Origin: Roseiconus lacunae
Lineage (GTDB): Bacteria > Planctomycetota > Planctomycetia > Pirellulales > Pirellulaceae
Reading direction: 5' to 3'
Assembly (NCBI RefSeq): GCF_008312935.1
Contig: NZ_VSZO01000043.1
Coordinates: 124,001-188,000, forward strand
DNA: 64,000 nt
Made by a program: the position numbers and the translations under genes
Shown: piece by piece, positions 46,301-54,819 of the stretch
Position numbering within the stretch: the stretch's first letter is position 1
Layout of the letters: each line of letters starts with the position of its first letter
The notes under the pieces: model-generated
Seen by the model: only the letters and a program-made list of their open reading frames with translations
Database searches by the model: none
Told to the model about the DNA's origin: nothing

Positions 46301-47292
46301 AGTCCCGGGAGGTGATGGAGGCGCAGCTCCAGCACGTATCGCTTTTGCTGGACGATCTATTAGACGTCGCTCGGTTTACCAATGGAAAGTTGACCATTCG
46401 GAAGCGGCCGATCGACATCACTAAATTGACCAATCCGGTGCTTGATTGCGTTCAGCATCGGTTCGATCGCTGCAATCAATCGCTGCAAATCCAAGTCGAC
46501 GACGAACCGATTTACGTGCTGGCTGATGCGGGGCGCTTGCAGCAGGCGCAGGTCAATTTATTGGTCAACGCATCAAAGTACAGTCCATCACGGCGTTCGA
46601 TTTGGTACAGCGTTGGCCGTGATGGTGATCAAGCGGTCGTCACGGTACGCGACGAAGGGGAAGGGATCTCGGCGACTCTGTTGCCGACAATTTTCGAACC
46701 CTTCACTCAGTCAGAGCAGGACATGGACCGCACGCAGGGCGGCATGGGGCTGGGGTTGTCGATTGTCAAAGCGATTGTCGATGCCCACGGAGGAACCATT
46801 GACGCGCATAGTCCAGGGCCAAATCGAGGTAGCGAATTTGTGCTTCGGTTACCGCTGACGTCGGAGCGACCACAGGTGACGCTGGAGTCTCCGGAGAGTC
46901 TGATTGCGGGGATCCGAGTCCTGTTGGTCGAAGACAACGATGGGATTCGTCGTATGCTTGCCCGCTCACTTCAGTTGCGTGGATTCCAGGTGATTACGGC
47001 CGCCAACGGACGATCGGGACTGCGTGAAGTTGACCGCGAGGATCCCGACGTCGCGGTGGTCGATATCGGGCTGCCCGATGTCGACGGCTACGAGTTTGCG
47101 AAGGTCATTCGTTCAGACCGAAATCATCGAAATTTGGTCATGATTGCGGTCACCGGATACGGCCGCGATGAAGACCGGATCCAGGCGGAAGAAGCAGGGT
47201 TCGACCTGCATCTTGTCAAACCCGTCGATCCCCAACGACTGATCGAAGCGATCTCCAAATGCTGCAAGTTGCGGGAAGGCGCCGGGGAATGA
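43318..47292 (+). CDS. CheB-CheR-PAS-hybrid histidine kinase
   Basis: 1324 residues, the largest member of the cluster. CheB (about 5-190; [26 protein letters not shown]), CheR (about 215-485; WVAGCGTGEEAYS, FASDVHEQSL, TCRNLLIYL), coiled coil of NEELQSANEELVSSNEEL repeats (about 655-715), a PAS-like domain (about 720-820), a second PAS/PAC (about 835-945), HisKA (H967 in SHELRNPF), HATPase (about 1070-1185; GMGLGLSIVKAIVDAHGG) and a C-terminal receiver (about 1198-1315; D1249 in VVDIGLP, VKPVD). All kinase and receiver residues are intact, so an internal phosphorelay is possible. It lies 368 bp upstream of the second CsrA-receiver gene on the same strand. Confidence 0.95.
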   Translation: MPDSGECYIVGIGASAGGLQALEEFFLAADPEAPLAYVVIQHLSPDFKSVMDQLLSRKTKLPVHVIEDGMQVEPRNVYLMPARKEAIVSDGKLRLTDRTEHEQLSFPIDYFLRSLAQDAGPRAIAVILSGTGSDGSRGIREISECGGLVVAQSDPSFDGMPHSAIATEVVDLELPARKIGASLVRHLTSSGEDLSALVDDESSGDESVAAVFDHLNLKFGINFANYRTEMMLRRLNRRRTLSGHADLAAYAKWASESPDELEKLYHDLLIGVTQFFRDPEVFEYFESSVIPRIVSRLEGQHELRAWVAGCGTGEEAYSIAIAIAEHLERHGLDREVRIFASDVHEQSLSAASQGIYSEGQLTGISDDRLQRYFIRRNGNYQVAPSLRKMVVFSPHNILRDAPFTKLDLVTCRNLLIYLTPSAQRKVLGLFHFGLKRDGFLCLGASETIGDLQDVFKVVDAHTCFYAKCRDRFPAKAFDLTGTLSTERRRLVGPEDTSGFLNTRSMLKTYDRLLEEFIPPSILINSEREILHTFSKAGRYLQFSAGRPTKDVLTLLHPDLSAVASRALRQAEKTGKKIVVPKVECQTENGKSSISLSVLPVRSDDASRQWLIQFDDPSDATSRLIPSEELQSSSESLEINDLRRELDFTKESLQATIEELQTTNEELQSANEELVSSNEELQSTNEELHSVNEELYTVNSEHQRKITELTELTNDINNLLNGSDVHQLFLDRELGIRRFTSGAAAIFNLIPQDIGRRFDNFSHRIKHDTLDNDIEAVIETGVLKEFEVRDDVHDTWYLMRIRPYVAPNGIDGIVLTLVDITSLKVAQARLMELSEIVEHTDDAIYRVNLDGEIRTWNRGAARLFGYESKEIVGRRDSLLTPDDRSAEASDYYQRIRDGLSVDRLETIRSKKNGDRFDVSLTVSPIQNHNGDIEGASIIARDITQQRRAESEIRRAVQQRDQFLATLSHELRNPFAAILNAYALSKESELDHDAERESREVMEAQLQHVSLLLDDLLDVARFTNGKLTIRKRPIDITKLTNPVLDCVQHRFDRCNQSLQIQVDDEPIYVLADAGRLQQAQVNLLVNASKYSPSRRSIWYSVGRDGDQAVVTVRDEGEGISATLLPTIFEPFTQSEQDMDRTQGGMGLGLSIVKAIVDAHGGTIDAHSPGPNRGSEFVLRLPLTSERPQVTLESPESLIAGIRVLLVEDNDGIRRMLARSLQLRGFQVITAANGRSGLREVDREDPDVAVVDIGLPDVDGYEFAKVIRSDRNHRNLVMIAVTGYGRDEDRIQAEEAGFDLHLVKPVDPQRLIEAISKCCKLREGAGE

Positions 47293-47660
47293 ACAACAAA
47301 CACGTTCCAATTCCGCCAAATTTTGCAAATGACGGCGGCGTGATGCCCCACCGAAAGTCGTTCAGAGATTAAGTTGCTGTCGGTGGGCCCGGCCGAATTT
47401 CGGACGGCGATTGCAACGAAATTGCTGGAGTCATTTTTGGTGTTTTCGGACAGCCTGGCGAGGGGTTGCCGGCGCTGTGATTTATCTCGAGTGGTGATTG
47501 CTTGTAAGTGAAAAACCCACATTTCCAAACCAATCGTGGGATTTCGATGTTGACTGGCGTATTGGAATCCCTATGTTGAACTTACCAATACTTCCGCATT
47601 CTGGGGGGCAGTCCAGTCCATATGGGTGCTGCCCCTGTAAGAGGCGACGGGGCAATATTT
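47293..47660 (+). promoter_or_regulatory. Leader of csrA-rec gene 2 with GC hairpin
   Basis: 368 bp without a gene. A 7-bp stem (GGGGCAG 47605-47611, CTGCCCC 47629-47635; 17-nt loop) sits 25 nt upstream of the ATG at 47661. GGA triplets occur in this leader (for example TGGAATCC), which could allow CsrA binding. No clear SD precedes the ATG. Confidence 0.4.
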
Positions 47661-48434
47661 ATGTTAGTACTAACCAGACGGACCGATGACCTAGTGACGT
47701 TTCCTGAGGTCGGCATCAGCCTGCGCTTCTTGAAAGTCCGTGCCGGGCAAGCACGCGTAGGGATCGACGCTCCGAAGGACATCTCAATCGTCCGTGGCGA
47801 GCTGCAGTCGGAAGAGATCATCAGCGAGAGTGCGCTGGCCGACCGATTCCCGATGCACTGCGTCCCACCCGAAGCGCGTCACTCCATTCGTAACGAACTG
47901 CACCAAATCAGCGTCGGTATGCACCTCTATCGTGAGTTGCTCGCCGCCGGCCAAATCGAAGAAGCGGAGTGCACGTTTCAGGACATCGAAGCAGCGCTTT
48001 CACGTCTGAATGAAAGCAAGTGGTTGCAACGCCAAGCGTCGAAGCCGGTTTCAAAGAATATTTCGATCGCGTTGGTCGAAGACGATCAGAACGAACGTGA
48101 GTTGCTTGCCGGATTGCTGCGTTTGAAAGGCTATCGCGTGCAAGGGTATCAAGACGGTCAGTCGGCTCTGGATGACATGTCTACCTCGACGCCTCCGAAT
48201 ATCATCTTGGTCGACATGTTGATGCCGGTCGTTAGCGGTGCCGAAACGGTGCGGACGCTCCGTGAAAACGAACGCTTTAACTCGTCGGCAATCTTCGTAG
48301 TCAGTGGAATGACTCCGGATTCAAGCGAGATCAGCGTGGGCACCGGTGGAGCCGATCATTGGTTCTGCAAACCGCTGAACCCCGAATGCTTGATCGACGC
48401 GATCGAAGAACGCGTTCACACGTTCAGCCAGTGA
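47661..48434 (+). CDS. CsrA - Spo0B-like helical segment - receiver fusion (protein 2)
   Basis: 257 residues from the ATG at 47661, which gives the canonical CsrA start MLVLTRR; an in-frame upstream start at 47622 would break the fold. CsrA domain 1-48: R6, R7 and R45 (SIVRGEL), GIDAPKD. Residues 70-122 form a helical segment: ARHSIRNELHQISVGMHLYR, then a turn and EAECTFQDIEAALSRL. Its H-x3-N-x-L-x2-I pattern (H74, N78) resembles the DHp/Spo0B four-helix core. The receiver (about 134-250) has E140/D141/D142, D185 (LVDMLMP), S215 and K237 in CKPLNPE. Both receivers share ELLAG-LRLK and the W-x-x-KPLNPE end, so the two genes are paralogues. Confidence 0.92.
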   Translation: MLVLTRRTDDLVTFPEVGISLRFLKVRAGQARVGIDAPKDISIVRGELQSEEIISESALADRFPMHCVPPEARHSIRNELHQISVGMHLYRELLAAGQIEEAECTFQDIEAALSRLNESKWLQRQASKPVSKNISIALVEDDQNERELLAGLLRLKGYRVQGYQDGQSALDDMSTSTPPNIILVDMLMPVVSGAETVRTLRENERFNSSAIFVVSGMTPDSSEISVGTGGADHWFCKPLNPECLIDAIEERVHTFSQ

Positions 48435-48746
48435 CTCCTAGCCAGTGGCTCACTATCCGGAAACGGTGAGGCTTGCCGGGCAAACGCTCCGCTTGCATTG
48501 TCGGGACCGGGCCTGCGGATCCTGTTGTTGGCTTACACGGTAGCGTCCATCTATCTTCAATGATGGTCTGCTAAGGCCCGCTGGAAGCCATGGCATGCTG
48601 ATGTTTTCAGCCGGTGCTCGACCATCAACACTTTAGTAGAAGAACCGGTGGGCGGCGCATGCTGCGGTTCTTTCGACATCGTTATAGTCTTGGGGACACG
48701 GCACTGGTCGACGCACGAGGTTTGTCGACCAGCCGAATAACGCTCA
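48435..48746. other. Convergent intergenic region with hairpin
   Basis: 312 bp between converging genes. A perfect 9-bp stem (CTGGTCGAC 48704-48712, GTCGACCAG 48724-48732) lies 14 bp past the stop of the leftward oxidoreductase gene and may end its transcript. It has no T-run. No gene recognised in the rest. Confidence 0.45.
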
Positions 48747-49790
48747 TCACCCGAGCATGACGATTTTTCCCGTTTTCGCGCTTTCGTAGATCCCGCAAAT
48801 CACCTCGACGCTGCGGCGTCCTTCGTGTCCGTCAAGGATCGAGGGGCGGTTTTCATTGATCGCGCTGACGGCTTCTTCGAACAACATCGTATGACCATGA
48901 TGACCGATCGCGGCGGGATCGGCGGCGCCACCTCCGGTTTCGGTTTTGCCGGCCATCTCTTTGCGAATTCTGGCGTCTTCGTCGGTCTCGTTAGCGAACT
49001 GCCAGAACTTGATGTCTTCCTCTTCCAGAATCGCGCTGCCTTCGTTGCCGCTGATTTCGATTCGTTTTAGTGCGCCGGGGTAGGCCGTTGTGGTTGCTTC
49101 GATCACGCCGAGGGCGCCGTTCTTGAATTTGAGGGTTGCCACGGCAACGTCTTCGACTTCGATTCGCTCGTGAGTCATCGTGGCCGTCATCGCGCTGATT
49201 TGTTCGACGGGGCCCATCAACCACAGTAGCAAGTCCACGCTGTGGATGGCTTGATTCATCAAGGCACCACCGCCGTCGAGTTCCCAGGTGCCGCGCCATT
49301 GGCCGCTGTCATAGTATTCTTGGCTGCGGTACCACTTCACGTAGGCATCGCCCATCGTGATTTTCCCGAAGCGTCCGTCTTCGACCGCCTTCTTCATCAG
49401 CTGGCTCGATTGATGAAAACGACTTTGGAACGTGACGGTCAACCGGACTCCGTTTTCTTTGCAGGCGTCGATGATTGCGTCGCATCGTTCGGTCGTGATT
49501 TCCAGTGGCTTTTCGACGATCACGTGTTTGCCTGCCTTGGCAGCCGCGATTGCTGGGTCCAAGTGCAAACCGCTGGGCGTGCAGATCGAAATCGCATTGA
49601 TCGATTCGTCGGCAAGCATTTCTTCCAGTGACGCAAAGCCGCGGCAATCATGTTCGCCGGCAAACGTTTCAACCTGTTCGGGACGACGGGCGGTCGCTCC
49701 GACGAGGTGAGCACCAGCGGCGTCTTTGATGGCGCGGGCATGGAAATTGGCGATCATGCCACAGCCGACGATTCCGATTCCGATGCTCAT
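48747..49790 (-). CDS. Gfo/Idh/MocA-family NAD(P)-dependent oxidoreductase
   Basis: 347 residues from the ATG at 49790, which has GGGAG upstream at a suitable distance; the frame is open 18 bp further. Rossmann N-terminus: IGIGIVGCGMIANFHARAI, then SICTPSGLH and the family's EKP motif (VIVEKPLEIT) around 95. The C-terminal domain contains GGGALMNQAIHSVDLLLWLMG, where the His serves in catalysis, and ends with SVEVICGIYESAKTGK. These cytoplasmic enzymes oxidise sugar or inositol derivatives; the substrate cannot be read from sequence. Length is typical. No sugar-uptake genes are adjacent, and it is transcribed divergently from mfd. Confidence 0.93.
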   Translation of the reverse strand: MSIGIGIVGCGMIANFHARAIKDAAGAHLVGATARRPEQVETFAGEHDCRGFASLEEMLADESINAISICTPSGLHLDPAIAAAKAGKHVIVEKPLEITTERCDAIIDACKENGVRLTVTFQSRFHQSSQLMKKAVEDGRFGKITMGDAYVKWYRSQEYYDSGQWRGTWELDGGGALMNQAIHSVDLLLWLMGPVEQISAMTATMTHERIEVEDVAVATLKFKNGALGVIEATTTAYPGALKRIEISGNEGSAILEEEDIKFWQFANETDEDARIRKEMAGKTETGGGAADPAAIGHHGHTMLFEEAVSAINENRPSILDGHEGRRSVEVICGIYESAKTGKIVMLG

Positions 49791-50017
49791 ACGAAAGTAC
49801 TCTCCCAATGGGGCGGGGTTGGCGTCTAATTCGAAAGTTACAGTCTATTCCGAAGGTCACAATTGTCGTCGTTGCGGCGGGGCTTGTGAACCGCCCCAAC
49901 GCGAAGCTGCCCGGGCTAAGGGCGGGGGGCAAAGGGTGGGCGGTACCTTTCTGAGCCGCTACGATCAACCGCCACCGTCGCATTAATTTTCTATCCCGTT
50001 TTTTGCCGGTCTTGCCC

Positions 50018-53000
50018 GTGTCCGTTGCCACATCGCTTCACACCGAACGACTTCAAGAAATCGTCGAACTGATCGATCGCGATTCGGGGATCGGCACGAC
50101 CCTGCGAGAAGGTCAGCCTGGCGAGCGAGTCGCGTTCAGTGGCGTTTGGGGATCATTGCGGGCCGTTTTCGCGGCTGCCGCGGCACGCTCGTGCTCAAAT
50201 ATCTTGATGCTCCTGCCGCAGGCCGCAGACGCGGATGTGGTTTCCGGAGATGCGATCGCGTTTGGCGTCGAGGATTCGTTACCGCTACCGCTGAGCGTTG
50301 GTCGTGGGGCGCACTCGTTGGCCGATCCGGAACTGGCCGAGCGTTTGCAAGTGTTGCAGAGGCTCCGCGGTCGCGACGAGAACGCGGCCAATCCGATGTT
50401 GGTCACGGCATACATCGGTGGTGCGTTGCAATTGGTTCCCACCCCTCGGCAGCTCGATTCGTCGACGCGTGAATTTACCGTCGGACACGAAATTCCGATG
50501 GATGAAGTCGCCGATTGGCTTCGCGAGTCCGGGTTTGTTTCCACCACGGCGGTCCAGCTACCCGGCGAGTTCGCGATGCGAGGTGGGTTGATCGATATCT
50601 ATTCGGTCGACCATGCCAGCCCTATTCGAATCGAATGGTTCGGCGATGAAGTCGAGTCGATCCGCCACTTTGATTTGGGCAGTCAACGGAGCGTCGGCGA
50701 AGTCAACTCGATCGAGATCTCTGCGGTCGGCGTTCATGGCGACGCGCGCGATCCATCGTCTGACGAAGGCGGTCAATCCGGTTTAGCACAATCGGGCTTG
50801 GATTCGCAGTTAGATCTTGGACCGATCAGCGACTACCTGCCCGAGGACACTTTGGTGATCCTCGTCGAACCGCACGATTGCAAGTTAGCCGCCCAGAACT
50901 TGCTTCACCGCCTGGATGATCAAAGCGGATTCACTGATTTTGAATCACTGCTCGCATCGATGGCTCACCTGAGAATCGTGACCGCATCGACGCTGAACGA
51001 AGGTGGGGAAAAAACGATTGATCTGCGTTCGACCAGTGCCGACGGGTTCGCGCTTGCTCTCGAAGAAACGCAATCACGCATCGATACGGTTGCCGATGAT
51101 CACGAGATCTTGCTCGTCGGAGATACCCCCGCCGACGCACAGCGGCTGACCGAGTTGTTGCAAGACACCAAGGCCGCGCGGAGCGGTCACCTCAAACCGG
51201 CGGTCGCGCAGATCAGCGGTGGGTTTCGACTAACGACATCGAAGGTTCTGGTGCTAACCGGGGCGGAACTGTTTCACCGCAGTCCGGTTCGCCGTGGAAA
51301 GACACGGGCTCAGGGCAAACCCATCACCACGTCGCTGCAACTTGAACCAGGCGACTTGGTGGTGCACTTATCACACGGCATCGGCCTGTACCTAGGCCTT
51401 GATCACTTAGAAAAGAACGGTCAGCACGTCGAGCACTTGGTGTTGGAGTATGACGGCGGTTCGAAGATCTACGTGCCGGCGTCGCGCATCGGCTTGATTC
51501 AACGCTACGTCGGAGGCACCAAAAGCCAACCGAGACTGGCCAAGGTCGGCGGACAAGCGTGGGCACGGCAGAAGAAGGCAGCCGAGAGTGCGGTCACCGA
51601 TATGGCGTCCGACTTGTTGGAGTTGCAAGCCAAACGCACCAGTCGGCAAGGGATCGCGTTTGACCCCGATCACATCTGGCAACAACAATTCGATGCCAGT
51701 TTTCCTTATCAAGAAACCCCCGATCAGGTCACCGCGATTGCCGCGGTCAAAGACGACATGGAATCCCCGCGGACCATGGATCGGCTGATTTGCGGCGACG
51801 TCGGATTCGGAAAAACCGAAGTCGCGATGCGGGCGGCCTTCAAAGCGGTGACGAGCGGTTTCCAAGTCGCCGTGCTCGTCCCTACAACGGTGCTTGCCGA
51901 ACAGCACTATCACAACTTTAAACATCGAATGGCGGAATTTCCCGTCCGGATCGAAAAGTTAAGCCGGTTTTGTTCTGCCGCCGAGCAACGTCAAACGATC
52001 AAAGATCTGAAAAGTGGGAAAGTCGATATCGTCGTCGGAACCCATCGGATTGCCGGCAAAGATGTCGACTTTCAGCAACTCGGTTTGGTCGTGATCGACG
52101 AGGAGCAACGCTTTGGTGTCGCGGTCAAAGAGAAGCTAAAAAACAAGCACTCCAATGTCGACGTGCTAACACTTTCGGCAACGCCCATTCCGCGAACACT
52201 GCATATGGCGCTCGTTGGCGTTCGCGACATCAGTAACCTGGAAACACCACCGGCCGAGCGACGGAGTGTCGAAACGATTGTCTCGCGTTGGGATGACAAG
52301 TTGATTCGTAGTGCGATCGTGCGAGAACTAAACCGGGGTGGTCAGATCTACATGGTCCATAACCGTATCGGCGACATGGAAGCAATCGTCGAACGTTTGC
52401 GCGGAATTGCGCCGGAGTTGCGGATCGTGATCGGTCACGGACAGATGCCCGAAGGCGCATTGGAACAAGTCATGGTTGACTTCATCGATCACAAATACGA
52501 CCTGTTGCTTGCGACGACCATTATCGAAAGCGGATTAGACATTCCCAATGCCAACACGATCTTTGTCGATGACGCGGACCACTATGGACTGAGCGACTTG
52601 CACCAATTACGTGGTCGGGTGGGACGTTACAAGCATCAGGCATTTTGCTTCCTGCTTGTCTCACCACACAAACACCTTTCGCCGGAAGCGACGAAGCGAC
52701 TCCGGGCGATCGAAGAGTTCAGCCAGATGGGAGCCGGCTTTGCGATCTCGATGCGTGACTTGGAGATTCGCGGCGCGGGCAATCTTCTTGGCAGCCAGCA
52801 AAGTGGCCACATCGCTGCGATCGGCTACGAGATGTACTGCCATTTGCTCGAAGACGCCGTTCGCCAGGTTCAGAATTTGCCACCGGAGCTTTCCGCCGAT
52901 GTCGACATCGATCTGCCGGTGGAAGCCTATTTAGATCCGGAGTACGTGCCCGACCTGCGGCACAAGATCGATCTGTACCGGCGGATCGCTAAACTGAAGG

Positions 53001-53377
53001 ATGCCGGGGAAATCGAAAGCATCCGGGAAGAATTGATCGATCGATTTGGGTTGTTGCCAGGGGCGGCAGAACGAATGCTCGAACTCGCCGAGTTGCGACT
53101 CGACGCGGCCGCTTGGCAAATCGGTGCGATCACCAGCGACGCGCGTTTCCTGGTGTTGCACTATTCTGATCGTCGCCGAATCGAGTTTCTGGCCAAGCGG
53201 TCGAAGATGCCTGTTCGAATCGTCGATGCGCGTCGAGCCTATGTCCCGCTTCGACCTCAGAAACGACCCGGCACCTCGGAGAAACCGCCGAAGAATTATC
53301 CCGGTGTCGACATGGATCATCCCTCCGGACGTGGTTACCTACAATTGGCTCGCCAAACCCTTCAATCGGGCAATTGA
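50018..53377 (+). CDS. mfd: Transcription-repair coupling factor
   Basis: 1119 residues from the GTG at 50018 (a TTG at 50003 would add five; no ribosome site decides). Order: UvrB-like N-terminal module (about 1-330, without a working Walker motif, as is normal for Mfd), RNA polymerase-interacting CarD-like domain (about 440-510; GDLVVHLSHGIGLYLGLD, YVPASRI), RecG-like helicase core with Walker A GDVGFGKTEVAMRA (593-606), DEEQRFGV, SATPIPRTLHMAL and QLRGRVGR, and a C-terminal domain ending with the TRCF signature. It removes stalled RNA polymerase from DNA lesions and recruits UvrA. It appears as a single-gene unit, divergent from the oxidoreductase gene. Confidence 0.96.
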   Translation: MSVATSLHTERLQEIVELIDRDSGIGTTLREGQPGERVAFSGVWGSLRAVFAAAAARSCSNILMLLPQAADADVVSGDAIAFGVEDSLPLPLSVGRGAHSLADPELAERLQVLQRLRGRDENAANPMLVTAYIGGALQLVPTPRQLDSSTREFTVGHEIPMDEVADWLRESGFVSTTAVQLPGEFAMRGGLIDIYSVDHASPIRIEWFGDEVESIRHFDLGSQRSVGEVNSIEISAVGVHGDARDPSSDEGGQSGLAQSGLDSQLDLGPISDYLPEDTLVILVEPHDCKLAAQNLLHRLDDQSGFTDFESLLASMAHLRIVTASTLNEGGEKTIDLRSTSADGFALALEETQSRIDTVADDHEILLVGDTPADAQRLTELLQDTKAARSGHLKPAVAQISGGFRLTTSKVLVLTGAELFHRSPVRRGKTRAQGKPITTSLQLEPGDLVVHLSHGIGLYLGLDHLEKNGQHVEHLVLEYDGGSKIYVPASRIGLIQRYVGGTKSQPRLAKVGGQAWARQKKAAESAVTDMASDLLELQAKRTSRQGIAFDPDHIWQQQFDASFPYQETPDQVTAIAAVKDDMESPRTMDRLICGDVGFGKTEVAMRAAFKAVTSGFQVAVLVPTTVLAEQHYHNFKHRMAEFPVRIEKLSRFCSAAEQRQTIKDLKSGKVDIVVGTHRIAGKDVDFQQLGLVVIDEEQRFGVAVKEKLKNKHSNVDVLTLSATPIPRTLHMALVGVRDISNLETPPAERRSVETIVSRWDDKLIRSAIVRELNRGGQIYMVHNRIGDMEAIVERLRGIAPELRIVIGHGQMPEGALEQVMVDFIDHKYDLLLATTIIESGLDIPNANTIFVDDADHYGLSDLHQLRGRVGRYKHQAFCFLLVSPHKHLSPEATKRLRAIEEFSQMGAGFAISMRDLEIRGAGNLLGSQQSGHIAAIGYEMYCHLLEDAVRQVQNLPPELSADVDIDLPVEAYLDPEYVPDLRHKIDLYRRIAKLKDAGEIESIREELIDRFGLLPGAAERMLELAELRLDAAAWQIGAITSDARFLVLHYSDRRRIEFLAKRSKMPVRIVDARRAYVPLRPQKRPGTSEKPPKNYPGVDMDHPSGRGYLQLARQTLQSGN

Positions 53378-53499
53378 TCGGCCCGTGTTTGTCGCGGTTC
53401 GAATGCTGATTGCAACTCAACCATGGTGAGTGCCAAACGCCTCGTCCGCGGGCGGGCTGAAACGCAGCGTGAAGGATGAGAATGATCGTCGTGGCGACG

Positions 53500-53979
53500 T
53501 TACAGATACATTCCTACGAAGCCTTCGCCCGCTTCATTTTCGGCATTCAACTTTTCGATCCGCTCGTGGGTCTTCGTTAGGTCACCGGCCGCAATGTAAC
53601 GATCGAATTCAACCAGGACGGCATGCTGAACGGATTCGGCAAAGAATTCAACGATCGGCTGTGAAAGCCAGCCACAGGTTTCGCGGAGCAGTTCCACTGA
53701 CAGATCGACGCTGCGCGTTTTCTCGTCCTTGGTTCCGGTTAGCACCGTCCCTTCGAAGTTGAATGCGATCTCGCCACGGTTTTCGGCGTTGGTCAGGCGG
53801 AAGACGCAAGTCCCGCGGTGAAGGTAATACGTGTTGTGCGATCCATGTTTGTCCATCGCTGCTTTGATCCGCCGCACAAAAGCTTCGTATCTTGGCGACG
53901 CATCGATTGGCGCGTCGAACCGAGAGATGCTGCGCATTGGTAAACAGTCGAATTCGATTTCGACCCATTGGCCTTTCAT
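53500..53979 (-). CDS. Conserved-looking protein, unknown function
   Basis: 159 residues. The chain reads as a small alpha/beta protein: MKGQWVEIEFDCLPMRSISRFD, HRGTCVFRLTNAENRGEIAFNFEGTVLTG (here split by strands) and a helical C-terminus (LLRETCGWLSQPIVEFFAESVQHAVLVEFDRYI). There is no signal peptide, membrane segment or metal-ligand pattern. I do not recognise the family. It lies between mfd and a CBS-domain gene that run the other way. The composition is that of real coding sequence. Confidence 0.75.
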   Translation of the reverse strand: MKGQWVEIEFDCLPMRSISRFDAPIDASPRYEAFVRRIKAAMDKHGSHNTYYLHRGTCVFRLTNAENRGEIAFNFEGTVLTGTKDEKTRSVDLSVELLRETCGWLSQPIVEFFAESVQHAVLVEFDRYIAAGDLTKTHERIEKLNAENEAGEGFVGMYL

Positions 53980-54302
53980 CTACACGAACTCCGTTGCTTG
54001 TGAAAAGAATCACTAATCTTGTGAAATGATTCACATGGCGGCTAGTCCACCGCGACATCGGTACGGAAATTGGTCGCAAATAACGGTAATCACCACGCCT
54101 CACGCATGTTTTTGCGGCGCGTTCGGCTCCCCAGTGCGTTGCGTAATCAAACGTTTGTCGATCTGTCGCCAGCCGAATGAGGTTGAAATTCCTTGACTCG
54201 GCTAGTCGTGCTGGAAACAACGAAAGGGTTCACGATCCATCGTTTGTCGATCGATCGTTCTTTTTCCGAACAACTTTCTACTCTGAAACGGGAGCGATTG
54301 CG

Positions 54303-54791
54303 ATGATGCCTCACACATGCGCACGCGACATGATGGTTTCCAACTTAACGACTTTGTCCCCAACGATGGACGTGATGGAAGCGTTGGACGTCTTATTAAA
54401 GCATCGAATTTCGGGGGCACCCGTTGTCGACGAGAACAAGCGATTCCTTGGGATCTTTTCGGAGAAGTCTTGTATCCGTTTCGTCGTCGATGCGGCGTAT
54501 GAGCAGATGCCCGTGACCGACCTGATGTCGTTTGTAGACTCTCGACCACCGACGATTCGCCCCGAAACCGACTTGCTGACGATTGCCCAGACCTTTCTCG
54601 ATGCCGCTTGTCGTCGTTTACCGGTGCTCGACGACGAAGGTCGGCTTCTCGGGCAAATCTCTCGCCGTGATGTGATGCGCGAAGTCCGCGATCATTTGAA
54701 AAAGCAGATCCCGGTGGCCACCGGGGCGGGGCTGTACCTGAGCGCCGTTGTCGAAGGGATCGATCGACCGTTTCGTGCCAGCGGTCGGTAG
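54303..54791 (+). CDS. CBS-domain pair protein
   Basis: 162 residues. Start at the first ATG of an ATGATG pair at 54303 because GGGAG lies eight bases upstream; the frame is open to 54177 without conserved sequence. Two CBS motifs fill the protein: CARDMMVSNLTTLSPTMDVMEALDVLLKHRISGAPVVDENKRFLGIFSE (first, about 6-55 in separate strands) and a second, TDLMSFVDSRPPTIRPETDLLTIAQTF to LPVLDDEGRLLGQISRRD (about 73-133). CBS pairs sense adenine nucleotides. There is no enzyme domain, so it probably regulates a partner. It converges with the coiled-coil protein gene. Confidence 0.93.
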   Translation: MMPHTCARDMMVSNLTTLSPTMDVMEALDVLLKHRISGAPVVDENKRFLGIFSEKSCIRFVVDAAYEQMPVTDLMSFVDSRPPTIRPETDLLTIAQTFLDAACRRLPVLDDEGRLLGQISRRDVMREVRDHLKKQIPVATGAGLYLSAVVEGIDRPFRASGR

Positions 54792-54819
54792 CGAATGCGA
54801 GGGCGTTTGCGGCGTTTGA

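Noticed and set aside
53077-53429. Frame crossing the end of mfd
   Set aside because: Out of phase with mfd and without family features; its continuation past 53377 is short.
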